A DNA stretch of 64,000 nucleotides from Ostrinia nubilalis (lineage: Eukaryota > Arthropoda > Insecta > Lepidoptera > Crambidae). Below the pieces are notes generated by a model. It made no database searches. It had not been told where the DNA came from and saw nothing but the letters and a program-made list of their open reading frames with translations. The DNA is taken from positions 8,434,501-8,498,500 of the forward strand of contig NC_087112.1 of the NCBI RefSeq assembly GCF_963855985.1, in the 5' to 3' direction. The position numbers were made by a program, and so were the translations under genes. Position 1 is the stretch's first letter. Every line of letters begins with the position of its first letter. Below are positions 46,294 through 57,449 of the stretch, one piece after another.

Positions 46294-46438
46294 TCATCAT
46301 CATCATCATTTCAGCCATAGGACGTCCACTGCTGAACATAGGCCTCCCCCAATGATCCCTCCACGTTGATCAATTAGTAGCGGCCTGCGTCCAACGCTTC
46401 CCTGCTACCTTTACGTTGTCGTCGGTCCACCTTGTAGG
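46294..46438 (-). mobile_element. 5'-truncated RTE-type LINE, family A
   Basis: (CATCAT)n tail, then CATAGGACGTCCACTGCTGA and the rest of the family A end, with small substitutions. Confidence 0.75.
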
Positions 46439-47126
46439 ATTCTTAAACTAAAATTGTCAAAAGCCTGAAATTTTCCAAAAAGCCAAACAATCTAAAACAA
46501 TTTCAAAACATTCCCAATTTTTCCGGGAAATTGCTCGCAACAAACAATTATTTCAACATCTACACAAACAAGTGTCACGTGAAGTTTCGTCAACGGAGTT
46601 TGTTTCGAAAGCTAAATCCGTTTGGAGTTGTATCGACTGACACACGGTTGACACGTTCGGCGAACATTGCTACAAACAATGTGTGACACGGATTAGAACC
46701 CTGCACTAAATCTACGGGATGTTTTGGGAAATAGACAGGACGTTCGTTTTCCGTCAAGGCTACTACGGTGTGTAGACAAGATTTGACTTGACTGTCAGTA
46801 AAAAACTACCAGTAAAGGATAAGTTAATCTTTGGGGATCATGTACTGTGTCTCATTTAAAAAAGAGAAAGACCAAACGCTTTGCATCATGTTTTATTACA
46901 AAAGGATAAAAAAAAGAGTAAAATACCTACAACTTTTTTCCAAATTTTTGGCGACAGCAAAACTAAACTTCAGTTGAGATGTCCAATACGTATTGCAGGC
47001 TGCAATGGACCCATAAGAATTATAATTTGATTTTAAATTAAATAACAGTATCTTGGTGTAAGACAGACTCCTAGCGGGCGACACAAACCGTTTCCTAGGA
47101 TGTGAAATCACTTTAGAATTAGATTT
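46439..47126. other. No gene seen
   Basis: AT-rich DNA between a LINE tail and a MITE. Confidence 0.4.
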
Positions 47127-47129
47127 TTA

Positions 47130-47315
47130 GGCTGGTTTTAGTGTCACGCGAACTATCAGTACGGATCGCTCCGCACAGCCGATCTGTATGAACTGCTAGG
47201 GAGCGGAGCGGTTCCTCCGGACCGCATTACTCTAAAACGCTCCCTAGAAGTTCATACAGATTGGCCGTGCGGAGCGGGTCCGCACCGGACGGTCCGCGTG
47301 ACACTAAAACCAGCC
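47130..47315. mobile_element. GGCTGGTTTT MITE, full copy (TTA TSD)
   Basis: 186 bp with termini GGCTGGTTTTAGTGTCACGC and the inverse, flanked by TTA (47127-47129 and 47316-47318). The inside is rich in GGAGCGG/CCGCTCC inverted motifs and should fold strongly. Confidence 0.8.
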
Positions 47316-47668
47316 TTACATTAACAATAAAAACGATTTTATACGAATAGTAGGTACGTTGCCAAATTCTGGATGGTGCGCTGCAAACTTTGACAACAAA
47401 ATACGGGTAGTATGCTAATGTTGTCCATTCTAAACGTCTGTGTGTCACCACACATAATTCCTGCTACAAATTAATGTTTTAAGGACGAATCCGTTAAACG
47501 CCGCTTGAACACACACCAATTAATTTACGTAATTTGAATTTGAAATTCTGAATGGGATGTGGGGAGAATTCTTTGTTCATTAATGATTGTATTATAAAAT
47601 CTTTGTTGTCTTTTCAATATCTACAACACTTATTAAAAGAATAACCTCAAGACAGCAATCAAAATCTA

Positions 47669-48183
47669 CACTCGACATCAAATAAATCGCACCTCCCGCG
47701 ACAAGCACTTTCAAACGTATGCATCCCCACTTCCCACCAATATTGGTACCGTTTAAAAGCCTAGTTCTAAACTTCATTTCATTAAAGGAAAGTTTTTTAC
47801 TCCAAAAAAGTGTCTCTAGAAGGATCCAGAGTCACTTCTTCAAAAAATAGGTTACGCTTGAGCCAACTTTTATGGCTATAAAACTGTTAAGTTGGGATTA
47901 ATCGCTATCCATCTGTTAAGGAGGACACGTGTGATCATTATTTGGTTTTATAACCATAAAATTTGGTCTAATTGATCCCAGAGGTGAGCCCAAAGTGAGG
48001 TCATTTTTCAAGTTACATTTATGGTATATGTTAATCATTTATTAAGAAATTAAATGTGTTTTTCTTTAAGGATATTTATTGGGCTTTCAAATAACACCAA
48101 TATTGCTGGGACACCATGATTGTTTCAGAAGAAAATCTTTAAAGTTCGCGTCGCGGAAGGTGCGGTTTATTTGATGTTGAGTG
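47669..48183. mobile_element. 515-bp MITE with CACTCGACATCAAATAAA ends (TA flanks)
   Basis: About 45-bp imperfect inverted termini, each next to TA (47667-47668 and 48184-48185). No transposase; Tc1/mariner-like by its TA flanks. Confidence 0.7.
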
Positions 48184-48430
48184 TATATGTACAGATACTC
48201 TTCCATTCTTCTCTCTAGAAGGATATAAGCTAATTGTGTGGTAAAAAAAACAAAGCATGAAATAGATACACATACTATTAGAGGCCCGTAGACCTATTCT
48301 CATAAATAAAACACTAGATACTTAACTTTCACATTATATTGCCTCATTTTAAATAGGTACAATTTATCACTGAGCACCAAAAGCTCGCGGAGTCGTCCGC
48401 ATGCGTCCCTCTATTCTGACATTTCTAGTG

Positions 48431-48457
48431 TGACATTGACATTACGTCAATGTCACT
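48431..48457. repeat. Perfect 11-bp hairpin
   Basis: GTGACATTGAC and its inverse around ATTAC. Confidence 0.55.
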
Positions 48458-48627
48458 ATGACAGCAGCTCATTGGCTAACTCTTATCACGTTTACACCTT
48501 TTGCTTTTTTCTTTTTATTTCATTCACAAGCTCATTTAGCTTAACACGAGGGGCTAACGGGACTATTAGTAATTTGGGCAATACAAGTTGCTAATAATAT
48601 TTAAAAAAGAAATAATAATAATGTATG

Positions 48628-48725
48628 ATTCTAATGGTGACATAATTTTTCAAATCGGTCCAGTAGTTTCGGAGCCAATTCAACACAAACAAACAATCAA
48701 ATCTTTCCTGTTTATAATTTAGTGT
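48628..48725 (+). repeat. LINE/SINE 3'-tail fragment
   Basis: GATTCTAATGGTGACATAAT then CAAATCGGTCCAGTAGTTTC and CAAATCTTTCCTGTTTATAA; truncated relative of 5533-5713. Confidence 0.55.
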
Positions 48726-49381
48726 ATGTATAATGTATATCAGTCAATGTATTTCTTTAATTAAATTCAGCAACAAAATAATTTGATCAGCCTCCGCCAA
48801 ATTATAACGTCTCCAAAAGCAACCTCAACATTTTTGTCTTAATTAATTGTCCCTTAGCTTTAAGATGCTAAATAAGCAAATCTTATTATAATTAATAAGT
48901 AATTAAATCTGTTTTGACTCGGGAATACGAGGTTCGTATAATTATAGAAACTGGTGGTCTTATTAAGCTAGTTATAATATGAATACCAAATTAACAAATT
49001 ACTCTTTGGACTACTCGCCGAGCGCCAAAAAGCTAGGTCTTTATTTTTAGGGTTCCGTATCCAAAGGGTAAGAACTACTATTACTTTTCACAGAATATTT
49101 AGTTGTATGTATATTAACTTTAAAAATGAAAAATTTAAAATAAAATAAAATAATAATATAATACTTTATTGTGCACTACACACAGAACAAGAACAAAAAA
49201 AAGAAATATGTACGCAGAGAAAGTACAATTTAGGCGGTCTTATCGCTATAAAGTGTAACTATAAAGCGATCACTTCCAGACAACCTATGGAGAAAACAGT
49301 TGTATAAAATAAGTCATATTAAAAGGGGGTTCCCATACAACAACAAAAGTCACGTACGGTACCCTTCGTGCACGAGTCTGA

Positions 49382-49527
49382 CGCCCGTATTCACAAACAT
49401 TACTATGAGTTCTCACAGTGCGCGTGGACGCACAGGGTCACACACGAAGCAATCACAGAACTCTATTCAACGCTGTGCGTTCGATTTGCTGCTTCACTTA
49501 AGCAAGCATCGTTTGTGAAAACGGGCG
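49382..49527 (+). mobile_element. CGCCCGTATTC MITE, copy 7 (TGA TSD)
   Basis: 146 bp with TGA at 49379-49381 and 49528-49530. Confidence 0.85.
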
Positions 49528-49921
49528 TGATTCACACTTGGCCGCTTTTTCCTACCTATGTTGACAAAAATCTTTACTCGTGCCATAAATATTAGATATC
49601 CAAACATATATTTGTGAAGTCAAACATCAAATATCGACTATCACATTTTGGATATTTGATACTTACGTCTAAATAAAGCTATTTCACAGTCGAACGAACT
49701 CGCGACTTCGCATGAATCTTGGGCGCTTTTCGAATACGAATAAGCTAAGTATATCAATACCTATGAGATAAAGTTAAGAAAACTTAGTTAGATGGTGACA
49801 TTTAAGAGAAAAATAACGAAAATAAATGTAGAAGACATCTGAAAACATTAAGGTAGGCATTAAGTTACCAAGTCCAGTCCCAGGGATATTTTGTCCAAGT
49901 CTATTATTAAAATTCATCTTA

Positions 49922-50081
49922 AGTCTGGGACGTCGACCCACAAGGTGAACTGAAGACCTCTTAGAGATAGCGGATAAAGGAAAGCGCTAGATGCAGGCTG
50001 CTACCAACCGGGTGATGTGGAAATCATTGAGGGAGGCCTATGTCCAGCAGTGGACGTCCTGTGGCTGAGATGATGATGATT
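49922..50081 (+). mobile_element. 5'-truncated RTE-type LINE, family A
   Basis: Last 155 bases of family A, ending CAGCAGTGGACGTCCTGTGG then CTGAGATGATGATGATT. Diverged upstream part. Confidence 0.7.
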
Positions 50082-50211
50082 AATATTATTATATCGATTC
50101 AGGTTAATTTTGTCAAGCTTTTTGAAAAGGTGACGTTTGAAAGTCATATTGTGACAGAACAATATTGAGAGCGAAGCCGCGGGAAAATGCTAGTTAAAGA
50201 TATATAGAGAC

Positions 50212-50418
50212 CAGGGTTTCCCAAACTATGTGTCGCGACCCAGTGGTGGGTCGCGAGCGAACATTGAGTGGGCCCTGCCTGTAGAACGACACACCACCCT
50301 ACCGAACCGAGTCATTTATTTTGGCATATTGGTAACGGTTAAATTTCCTATAGGCGGGTCCCGAGTTTGGGAACTTGTATTAGATGAGTCGTAGTCCAGA
50401 CAACTTTGGGAACCACTG
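50212..50418. mobile_element. hAT-type MITE, copy 2
   Basis: Starts CAGGGTTTCCCAAACTATG and ends GGGAACCACTG like 742-930, but with a different ~25-bp middle. The flanking octamers (atagagac and tctaagac) are similar, not identical. Confidence 0.7.
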
Positions 50419-50639
50419 TCTAAGACTTATTCTATTAATCCGTTTTGCTCATTTTTATTACTCGCACGTATGAGAACTAAAATTATTGTCTCATATTGCG
50501 GTCATTACACCAAGAGCCTGTAAGTCCTACCAAAAGTCGAATATCCCCAGTGTAATTTGAACTTTATCCCTTTAAGATACGGTTCAAAATCTCTATCATC
50601 ATTATTGGTGAAGTCCACTTGCTAGTCAACTATCACTTC

Positions 50640-51000
50640 ATATAAAACAAAGTCGCTTTCTTGTCTGTCTGTCCCTATGTATGCTTAACGCCAGTATTCA
50701 CAAACATTACTATGAGGTCTCACAGTGCGCGTGGACGCACAGGGTCTCACACGAATCAGTCACAGAGCTCTATTCAACTCTGTGCATTCGATTTTCTACT
50801 TATCATAAGCAAGCATTGTTTGTGAATACGTGCGTAAATCTTTAAAACTACGCAACGGATTTTGATGCGGTTTTTTTAAAAGATAGTGTGATTCAAGAGT
50901 AAGGTTTATAATTATGTATAAAGCATACATTCATATAAAAGAGAAAAGCCGAGAAATTCTATTGGAATCGTGCGAAGCCGGGGCGGGCCGCTAGTTTGAA
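50640..51000 (-). repeat. LINE/SINE 3'-tail split by a MITE
   Basis: Left part CTTGTCTGTCTGTCCCTATG (to 50688) and right part from 50838 (CTTTAAAACTACGCAACGGA) to GAAGCCGGGGCGGGCCGCTA are one element interrupted by MITE copy 8. Confidence 0.7.
50689..50834 (+). mobile_element. CGCCCGTATTC MITE, copy 8 (TAA TSD)
   Basis: 146 bp with TAA at 50686-50688 and 50835-50837. Inserted in a LINE tail. Right terminus changed to GAATACGTGCG. Confidence 0.85.
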
Positions 51001-51288
51001 ACATAAGCCGAATCTTTCAACCTTTAATGAAACTTCCAAATTTTGGTGTTCAAATAACTGAAAGTCCAAAATTCTTATATCCAAGACATTGTAATTTGTA
51101 ATCGAGACCGCAACTTGCTAAACAAAAAACGCCTCCAAAGTTTAAAACTGGGTGTTAAGTGACTCAAGTCTGTGAAACAAGATGCCGGAGTAATTAAGGT
51201 GGAAAAAACCTTCAGGTTATTGCAAACAAAAGTTCATTTTTGAATGGCAAACGGAAATAGCGTAGAAGTAATTATCTGTTCGAATCAT

Positions 51289-51382
51289 CGTCATCATTTC
51301 AGCTAAACAGGCCTCAACCAATGATTTCCATAATTTATCGGTCGGTAGTGGCTTGCATCCAGTGCCTTGATGAGGCCTATCT
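51289..51382 (-). repeat. Decayed family A LINE tail
   Basis: ATCATCGTCATCATTTCAGC, then AGGCCTCAACCAATGATTTC and GGTAGTGGCTTGCATCCAGT; several deletions. Confidence 0.6.
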
Positions 51383-52729
51383 ATTACAATAACTTATTAA
51401 TAATCTGTGCTATTACTTTTTTGGAGACTGTGACTGTTGAGTAAACGGTTTACGCGTTGCTTTTTACACTCGAATTGTTGTATTTTACTTGAGTATTAGG
51501 TATGTATTTTTAGGGACATTAACCTACTTAAATAAACTATTTCAATGTAAGTGTTTTCCAACCTAAAAATAAAACACAATGCGATGGTTCTGTGAATTTG
51601 TGGAGGTTTTTAGAATTTAAAATTCAATACTAATTATACTACAAAATATAATAAATACAGGTGCGATTGTGGTCAAATACCTGCATTGTTATGTATAAAA
51701 AAACTATTTAATTCCATGCAATTACACCTTCTTTTATCATTAATCAGTTTAATTATGTATGACAAATAGTCCAGTATGTTATAACTTCTTTGCTTTTTTC
51801 ATTAACAATTATTTTCGCCGTAGTAAGGGTTGTTTATTAAGATAGAAATTTGTTTTTGAGGGCTTTGTCATTACCATAATTATCAAAGATAAGGAAGCGG
51901 GGGCGGGGGTTCGAATCCCCGTCGGGTTACTTTGACGCAAACTTAATTGGCCCGGATCTATTGGAGTCCTTTGTGACTAGAACAATTTGGTCAAATATTT
52001 AGTTGGAAAATACATAAATGTCCCTCTCTGTTTTTTTACCCGACTGTGCGACTGTAAGTTATGTTTTTCACAAGTTAAGTTACTTCTAGTTAGCTAAATT
52101 AACTTGCTACATTTAATTAGAACCAAGTTAATTGCACAATACACAGACTAGACTAAACATCCCCACGTTTTAGCGTAAACAAAGATGGCGGGCATTTCGC
52201 GCGCTTTTCACCCGCCATTTAGGTCCTTCGAGCCGGATTTATGATCGTACTGTGACAATAAACACCGTTAATATTGCCGCTATAATTTAATGATAACATT
52301 TTATTTATTTTAATCGATTTAACTCTTTCGCAATTTGTATTGTTTTTGTTTAGTATGGTAGAATTTTCACCATGATTTAAGCAACTCTGGACAAGTATGT
52401 ATACTTATTAGATAATATACAGTACTCCAAAACTTATTCCTGGGTACAGTCGACAGCATATATTGCTAACACTCCCTATTACAGCTACCTAAGAGACTGC
52501 AGTAAAAAGTTGAACTTGATATGCTGTCGTCTGTAAAATTTCTCTAAAAGTAACGTCATCACTTTTACTATGTGAATTTCTATATCGAATGTCGATTGAT
52601 TTTTTGACGGCTACCGTTTCCATGGTCGCCACCAAAATTAACCCTAAACTAGACAAGTATTTGTGGCCACAAAAATACCAGTTTTGGCCACTTTAACCCA
52701 TCTGGTTAAAGCACGAGGCCGTTAATTAC
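51383..52729. other. No gene seen
   Basis: 52180-52225 has inverted GATGGCGGG/CCCGCCAT with CGCGCGC between. The rest is AT-rich. Confidence 0.4.
51897..51931 (+). repeat. tRNA-like T-arm fragment
   Basis: GGGGTTCGAATCCCC is a perfect B box in a stem, but no A box or anticodon arm precedes it. Probably a SINE remnant. Confidence 0.35.
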
Positions 52730-52813
52730 CGGCACGGCGCCGGAACGGATCGACCCGGACGTGTCGCGGCCGGGGCGATATGTCAGCATCGGAACGGGCA
52801 TTTCTTTTCAATT
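52730..52813 (-). CDS. Candidate downstream coding exon (84 bp, phase 1 to phase 1)
   Basis: A compact CpG-rich block in AT-rich DNA. On the minus strand it is preceded by TTGTGCAG and followed by GCCG then GTAATTAA. If entered in phase 1, as the exon ending at 60151 requires, it is open throughout and codes for about 28 residues: ELKRNARSD, then DISPRPRHVRVDPFRRRAG. It leaves again in phase 1. Length is 84, a multiple of three, so it could be a cassette exon. The pyrimidine tract is weak and the donor is only moderate. It would add dibasic KR and RRR sites. Seen: base composition, frame and dinucleotide signals. Inferred: membership in the gene. The block could instead be a CpG-rich noncoding element. 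Confidence 0.3.
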
Positions 52814-53159
52814 CTGCACAATATGGCGGTCTGATTACGTATCTGGATGATGGAGAGCGGTTGCTATTGGCAATAAAAGAGATTTTATAGCTGAGGCTAT
52901 CTATCAAAATCTCTATATCTTTAGGCTAAGACCTCTAAACAGTAGAACTTTATTCACAGATTCAACTAACTTCGCTACGTTTCTGAACTGTGTACAATTC
53001 TCATACATCCATGAATTTATCTACTTATTTGAAATCGAAAACTAATACAATATTCTTTAAATGCTCTGGTACATAATTATAGCTTACTAAACTGCATATC
53101 ACCTACAACCTAGTCAAATACGCCTTGTTCTACATTAAAAAAACAACATAAGACAAGCA
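52814..53159. other. No gene seen
   Basis: AT-rich flank of the candidate exon. Confidence 0.4.
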
Positions 53160-53240
53160 CTTTTGCACGTCTCAGTATTAACCCTACCACTGCTTCGGGT
53201 CGATAAAAGAGCTAGTGCTGAGAAGAAGCAGCGAAAGAAA
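53160..53240 (-). repeat. LINE 3'-end fragment, family F
   Basis: CACGTCTCAGTATTAACCCT then CTACCACTGCTTCGGG and GTGCTGAGAAGAAGCAGCGA. Confidence 0.55.
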
Positions 53241-53360
53241 CAGAACAGAACAATACCTTTGAAAATATGCCACATTGTGCACACCATCTGGACATCAAAG
53301 CTAGAGCATAGGTCTGGTTCAGAAAGAGTAAAATATTAGGATGGCAGTACTGGACAGTAG

Positions 53361-53627
53361 CAGGAGTCCGCAGGAGAATCAAAGTAACCGACATAGCTTG
53401 CAGAATTGCTAAAATCAAGTGGCAGTGGGCGGGTCACATAGCTCGTAGAGACGATGGCCGTTGGGGCAGGAAAGTTCTCGAGTGGCGACCACGGGCTGGA
53501 AGACGTAGCGTAGGCAGGTCTCCTACTAGGTGGACCGACGATCTGGTAAAGGTCGCGGGAAGAGCTTGGATGCGGGCAGCGCAGGACCTTTGTCCAGCAG
53601 TGGACGTCATTTGGCTGAAACGAACGA
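53361..53627 (+). mobile_element. 5'-truncated RTE-type LINE, family B (12-bp TSD)
   Basis: Flanked by actggacagtag at 53349-53360 and 53628-53639. Codes for KIKWQWAGHIARRDDGRW. It lacks about 29 bases, present in the 28950-29240 copy, just before the CAGCAGTGGACGTC block. Confidence 0.85.
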
Positions 53628-53639
53628 ACTGGACAGTAG

Positions 53640-54022
53640 AGAGCCACAGGCAAACTTATCATTAAAGTTTTCTCTCCCATTTTTGAAAAAATCCCGGATC
53701 GTCATCGCAATTTCTATCAAACCCAACCTAAACTCTATCAGCTAATAGCCACTTTCCATAATCGGTCACTGACCCCGTTCCCGGTTGAGGCATGCTCGCT
53801 ATCAATCCGGTCCAAGTCCGACCCTCGGGAGGTGACCGCTGATTGATCGGGAACTAATTTTTAGGGTATTTTCAGTGACCAAACCCGGCAATACTAGGAT
53901 TGGGAAGTGGGTAAATTATTGGGGACTTTTTTGTTTTATGGTGGAGTCGAAAATCAAAATACGAATTCTATTTCTTTTTCTCTCATCATGTGTAGCAACA
54001 GCAACTGAGAGTTTATTATAGA
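53640..54022. other. No gene seen
   Basis: 53755-53860 is GC-richer (CCCCGTTCCCGGTTGAGG). No frame with paired splice sites. Confidence 0.4.
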
Positions 54023-54242
54023 CTAGCGGCCGCCCGCGACTTCGTACGCGTGGATCCCGTTTTACCCCCTTAGGGGTGGGTATCGTAAAATCCTTTCTTA
54101 GCGGATGCCTACGTCATAACATCTACCTGCATGCCAAATTTCAACCCGTTCCGTCCAGTGGTTTGGGCTGTGCGTTGATATATCACTATGTCAGTCAGTC
54201 AGTCAGTCAGTCACCTTTGAGTTATACAATATTTAGATTATA
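54023..54242 (+). repeat. LINE/SINE 3'-tail fragment with (GTCA)n
   Basis: CTAGCGGCCGCCCGCGACTT at the left, GTTTTACCCCCTTAGGGGTG inside, then five to six TCAG units near 54190-54212. Confidence 0.65.
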
Positions 54243-54305
54243 GATAGATTCCCTACAGAGTCGACTTGTCACAGGAAAAACGTCTAAATTCGCATGTCAA
54301 ATTGA

Positions 54306-54450
54306 CAACCGTATTCCCAAACATTACTATGAGGTCTCACAGTGCGCGTGGACGCACAGGGTGATCACGAACCAATCACAGAGTTCTATTCAACGCTGTG
54401 CGTTCGATTTTCTACTTCACTTACGCAAGCATCGTTTATGAATACGGGCG
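54306..54450 (+). mobile_element. CGCCCGTATTC MITE, copy 9 (TGA TSD)
   Basis: 145 bp with TGA at 54303-54305 and 54451-54453. Left terminus diverged to CAACCGTATTCCC. Confidence 0.8.
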
Positions 54451-54453
54451 TGA

Positions 54454-56083
54454 GTCACGATATTCAAGGTGTAAAAAACCTGTCCATTTCGAAGGATGAT
54501 TCAGATGCTCGCAACAAACTTAAAAAGAGACAAAAATCTCAAGAATTATTTTCCCCTTACTATCTAACTCAGTTGATCAATGTACTTATAGTGTAAGAAA
54601 AGATTTTGTACTGATCAATCTTCCAAGTACCATTATTGTTTACATCAGAGTAATGTTACAAACTATAACGATATCTATGACAAATTGAATTTAAAACCGC
54701 GTACAAAAGCTATTATACAATATGCACCCATCGCATCCAGAACTGCAATCAATCTTCAAGCCTGGAACATCTTCGTACCTGATTCCATTCATCCATTAGC
54801 CACCTTATCCAAATGGCACTCCTCAGTCTCCAAGACTTAATCCTCAGTGATGAGGAGCATCAAACGTCGAAGACAAAAATGTCCGACACCGACGTTACAT
54901 TGCAAACTAGAGTTTGAATGAGACAAACGAGGCATGGCTTTACTCGAGGAGTGAGGGTATGGTGGTGAGGATTTGGCGTTGAGTTTGCTGAAGACGTTTT
55001 GAATCTTCAATCTTCGTCTTGAGTTAAATCTTTGTCTACACTATTATAATAAAGATGAAAGATTTGACTGTTTTTTGTGAATAGGTTCCAAAACTACGGG
55101 ACCGATTTGAAAAATACTTTCGCCATTGGAATCCTATATTATTTCTGATGTACTAATGAGGTACAGTTTGTACTTTATTTAAGTTTGTTTTTAGTAGAGA
55201 ATAATATTGTGGAACGGTTTCGAAAATCCTATATTTTATGTTTTTTTTTACATTATGATAGAATTCTTACGTTAATAAGCATAATATTAAAAAGTTTTTC
55301 ATTCTGTTACCCCCGCTACCAGTCCTACTATACCCCCAACCGTATCGTGGAACATACTTCGCTAACTTGTCCCGCCAGTGTGTTCCCGGAACATTGTTTG
55401 TGCGTGCCGCGTCTGTTCTTGTTCCAACTTCACTTTGTATACGAGTTCATGATATAAAGGTTGCCACAGTGAAATTATGGCATTCTACGATAATAATCAT
55501 AAAAGTTATTTATTTTCTGTATAAAGGCTTTTAAAAAGCGCCTATACAGAGTGTTAGGTAAATTGGTATATGAGCCGACACTAGCCCATGTTAACATGGT
55601 CATATAAATGGTATGGTGAAATCAGGAAATTGATATCTTCATTTTAATTATTTTAATTTTCATACAAATCGGATTTTATAAAATTTATTTTGTATGAAAA
55701 TCAAAAAAAATAAAATGATGATGGGCCTGGGCGAATAGTGCCTACATAATTTTAATTTGCAACAAAATGTACACGTATGTTTCTGATTGTACCTACCATA
55801 AAATGGATTACTAAAACCTCAATTGTCCCGCCATGATTCAATGCCAGAAAAACACATAGTTTTAGAATCTTTTATAGTAGATAGCTGAATAGCAACCATT
55901 AGCAAATAGGGTTCCACCATTCAGCCAGTTCATGGTACCCAAACACTTTTGTGACAGTTCTACGAAACTAAAACCAAAGGTTACATTGAAACTGTGTCAT
56001 ATGAGGTCTATACGGAACCTACAATGGCCTACCTGTTCGTTTGTATGATGAATAACTTCTTTCTGAACTGAATTTATTGAAAC
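54454..56083. other. No gene seen
   Basis: 55025-55150 holds a decayed LINE tail (GACCGATTTGAAAAATAC). A 90-codon frame at 55185-55457 has no motif. Confidence 0.4.
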
Positions 56084-56275
56084 ACTAGCTTTTGCCCGCG
56101 GTTTCACCCGCGTGAAATTTAGTTTGTCACAGATCGTCATAAATTATAGCCTATATATTATTCTGGGTTATAAACAATAATACTTTAAAGTTTCATCAAA
56201 ATCCGTTCAGTAGTTTTTGCGTAAAAGAGTAACAAACATCCAGACATCCAAACTTTCGCATTTATAATATTAGTA
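56084..56275 (+). repeat. LINE/SINE 3'-tail fragment
   Basis: CTAGCTTTTGCCCGCGGTTT at the left, CAAACTTTCGCATTTATAAT at the right, followed by ATTAGTAGG. Confidence 0.75.
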
Positions 56276-57059
56276 GGATTTAAAATGGTAGGTAACTTAC
56301 TAAATTTCTGTAACAATAACGTACCTAACGTTTGCATCTCATGTTCTCTTATTTTTTATGTAAAAAATACTTTTAATCAACACACGATTATTACTTACAG
56401 AAATACACATTTTGAGAACAATAATAATAAAAGAGAAGTCTTCTAGGACAACTGGGTCTGGAAGAGATCGCATCCTAAAGATAAGTCCGCCTAAATTGTC
56501 AGGTTTCGATTTTGTATTTCTTTCATTTGTCTGTTTTGTGTGGTTTGCAATAAGTATTCTATCTTCAATTATAGTAATTTGTCTAGATCTTCAAGCTGTT
56601 GTAACCACATATTAACACACCGACAGATCTATTTAATACCTCATAAGTCTCTCTTACGGCTTTAAGCTGCATAACGGAGTTAAAGTAGCAACTTTAAACC
56701 GTCTTAAACATCACATCTGTTCCACGTCGAGTTTCAAACTGCCAACTAGTTGAACTGACAACGGCACTTTCAAGCTTAATAGTAGAATCTTATACCGTTG
56801 TGATAGGGTCGATTTCGCAACAAAAATGTAAAGCCCGACGTGCTGTGGTCTACAAACAACGTAGAGGCATGACCGTGTGCATTTTGCAGTTATTCAAAAT
56901 GCGCTAACTATGCACCTTGTGATTTAGAATGTAACACACACGGTTGGTTAGTTTGGCGAGTAAAGAATAAGGATTAATGTACCTACAACCCAATTTTTTT
57001 CATTGATAGTAAAAACAAGCATGTGGTTGTCGACTATTGGTCCATTTTATTAAAAACTC
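56276..57059. other. No gene seen
   Basis: AT-rich, with no recognised repeat. Confidence 0.4.
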
Positions 57060-57240
57060 TGCTGTCAAATTATTTTCAGATTTGCCAACAATTTACTGCA
57101 AAATCTTGTTATTTGTGGGACACTTTTTATTTATTTCCACACATTTACACTATCATCTTAAACTTAGCTGTCAAATTGTTTTCAGGGTTGCCAACAGTTT
57201 ACTGTAAAATGACGTCAAATTCAAATCTTTTTGGGACATC
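57060..57240 (+). repeat. Imperfect direct repeat of about 65 bp
   Basis: CTGTCAAATTATTTTCAG with TTGCCAACAATTTACTG (57060-57120) recurs as CTGTCAAATTGTTTTCAG with TTGCCAACAGTTTACTG (57169-57240), each followed by GGGACA. Confidence 0.6.
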
Positions 57241-57271
57241 CTATTATATCGTGCTTCTCTATAAAGCCTTG

Positions 57272-57449
57272 ATCACACGTACCGAGTAAACGGGCGAGAC
57301 AGTAACATGTTTACTCGGTCGAGACAGTTGGGTGAGCGAGGCACATACTCGAGCGCTCGGCCGAGCACTCGGCGTAATGTTCATACACACCGAGTATTCG
57401 GCCGAGAGCACTGTCTCGCCCGTTTTCTCGGTACGTGTGATCAAGACTT
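57272..57449. mobile_element. MITE with CTTGATCACACGTACCGAG ends
   Basis: Inverted termini CTTGATCACACGTACCGAG and its inverse; the next ~20 bases also pair (ACGGGCGAGACAGT). CTCGG/CCGAG motifs are repeated inside. Confidence 0.7.

Larger units (their letters stand above)
48184..49381. other. No gene seen
   Basis: AT-rich with one short hairpin and a LINE tail. 49140-49200 resembles a LINE 3' end (ATACTTTATTGTGCACTACA). Confidence 0.4.

Noticed and set aside
49300..49595. Overlapping frames of 72-75 codons
   Set aside because: They coincide with MITE copy 7. The same peptide appears in copies 4, 5 and 9, so it reflects the repeat and not a gene.
51897..51931. Functional tRNA gene
   Set aside because: Only a T-arm-like stem is present; no D arm or anticodon arm precedes it.
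52185..52220. Paired E2F-like GGCGGG/CCCGCC motifs as a promoter
   Set aside because: Isolated motif pair without an adjacent exon or CpG island; similar ATGGCGGGC strings recur at 11885 and 58808, suggesting repeat origin.
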